From Clostridium_B lapidicellarium (GTDB lineage Bacteria > Bacillota > Clostridia > Clostridiales > Clostridiaceae): a stretch of 64,000 bases of DNA. The first letter of the stretch is position 1; every line of letters starts with the position of its first letter. A model generated the notes under the pieces. It saw only the letters and a program-made list of their open reading frames with translations. It made no database searches and was not told where the DNA came from. The stretch covers positions 12,608 through 76,607 of the forward strand of contig NZ_JBGFFE010000015.1 of assembly GCF_041224415.1 (NCBI RefSeq), written 5' to 3'. Both the position numbers and the translations under genes were made by a program. Below are positions 63,481 to 64,000 of this stretch, one piece after another.

Positions 63481-63933
63481 ATGATTGGCAATGTAAATAA
63501 AAATAGACCAAGTGTAAATGTATGTACTGATAATCCTGCAGAATCTCTTTTAAAAGAGATTCTGGCAGGATTGGAAGAAGAGGGAATTCCATATAAATTG
63601 GAGGATATGAGTTTTACACTGGATAATATGGTTAAAATCGCTTATGAAGCTTCTGAAGAATCGAGAATGGGAATAGCTATTGCAATTAAAAATAACAGAA
63701 TAGTACTTCATTATAATAAACTTAAAGAAAATCATCCTCTTATGGATATAAGACTTGATTACAATGAAAAAAATAAAGCCAGAGAGATTGGTTGTAATGC
63801 TGCTAGACTATATAAAATCATGCCCTTTAAATCTTTTGAGGATAACGGCGAGGAAGATATGAGGAACCAGGTTAAATCGGCAGTCATTTCTGTTTTGAAG
63901 GACTTTAATTTAAATAATTTAAATATTTCTTAA
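63481..63933 (+). CDS. pduH: Diol dehydratase-reactivating factor, small subunit
   Basis: A 150-residue partner of PduG. ESLLKEILAGLEEEGIPYKL mirrors the fold of the dehydratase medium subunit, as known for this family, with SRMGIAIAIKNNRIVLHYNKL after it. GAAGAGG precedes the ATG. It swaps with the medium subunit during reactivation. Confidence 0.92.
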   Translation: MIGNVNKNRPSVNVCTDNPAESLLKEILAGLEEEGIPYKLEDMSFTLDNMVKIAYEASEESRMGIAIAIKNNRIVLHYNKLKENHPLMDIRLDYNEKNKAREIGCNAARLYKIMPFKSFEDNGEEDMRNQVKSAVISVLKDFNLNNLNIS

Positions 63934-63976
63934 AATTTTATATAGTTACTCCATATTTAACAAGGGAGGGATTTTT

Positions 63977-64000
63977 ATGAGTGGAAAGGCCCTTGGTATT
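63977..64000 (+). CDS. Start of the next pdu operon gene, probably a BMC shell protein
   Basis: An ATG at 63977 with GGGAGGG seven bases upstream opens a frame reading MSGKALGI up to the window edge. These residues resemble the start of BMC-domain shell proteins (compare QEALGM in PduA), but eight residues are too few to name it. Confidence 0.5.

Overview
The window is low-GC Gram-positive DNA from an anaerobic, spore-forming clostridium. It most resembles the acetogenic Clostridium ljungdahlii / autoethanogenum / ragsdalei group. The evidence is a selenocysteine formate dehydrogenase joined to an electron-bifurcating Hyt hydrogenase operon, a corrinoid methyltransferase cluster, two spore germinant-receptor operons, a B12-dependent ribonucleotide reductase and a propanediol-utilisation microcompartment operon. 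The group assignment is inference from gene content. A single N at 58539, flanked by two identical 108-base copies, shows that this is draft sequence.

Layout. 1-4.2 kb: a polar amino-acid ABC transporter (tail of the binding protein, permease, ATPase) followed by argG and argH. 4.3-7.0 kb: a DUF378 membrane protein, an Lrp/AsnC regulator divergent from an archaeal-type asparagine synthetase, with a perfect 38-bp palindrome between them, and a small membrane protein. 7.1-13.8 kb: a partly duplicated corrinoid methyltransferase cluster of O-demethylase type. It holds two URO-D-fold methyltransferases, a methyl-THF:corrinoid methyltransferase, two corrinoid proteins, a GntR regulator, a DUF1638 protein and two paralogous small proteins of 51 and 47 residues. 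13.8-17.2 kb: two copies of a 72-base repeat, then nrdJ on the minus strand behind a promoter with a pair of NrdR-like boxes. 17.2-25.1 kb: gamma-carbonic anhydrase, an M14 peptidase, a YaaR protein, a Ca2+ P-type ATPase, and a sigma-54 activator divergent from a membrane protein that has a sigma-54 promoter and a frameshift near its 3' end. 25.1-34 kb: cvfB and two divergent ger loci. 34-41.7 kb: nadE, an NfeD/SPFH pair, addB (no addA beside it) and surE.

41.7-52.5 kb: a likely 6S RNA, then fdhA (in-frame UGA with a SECIS-like hairpin), moeA, mobB, fdhD and hytC-B-D-E1-A-E2. This reads as one transcript that encodes both the formate dehydrogenase/hydrogenase complex and factors for its molybdenum or tungsten cofactor. 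The complex would couple H2, ferredoxin, NADPH and formate/CO2. 52.5-57 kb: a PAS-type sigma-54 activator, then on the minus strand an unusual response regulator (REC + AraC + QueG-like iron-sulfur domain) and a PocR-domain histidine kinase. 57.3-64 kb: pduA, pduB, pduC, pduD, pduE, pduG, pduH and the first codons of the next gene, on the plus strand.

A theme is dependence on corrinoids: methyltransferases, NrdJ and diol dehydratase all use them, and the QueG-like regulator belongs to a family whose enzymes bind cobalamin. The most novel-looking items are that regulator fusion and the small proteins that follow each URO-D methyltransferase.
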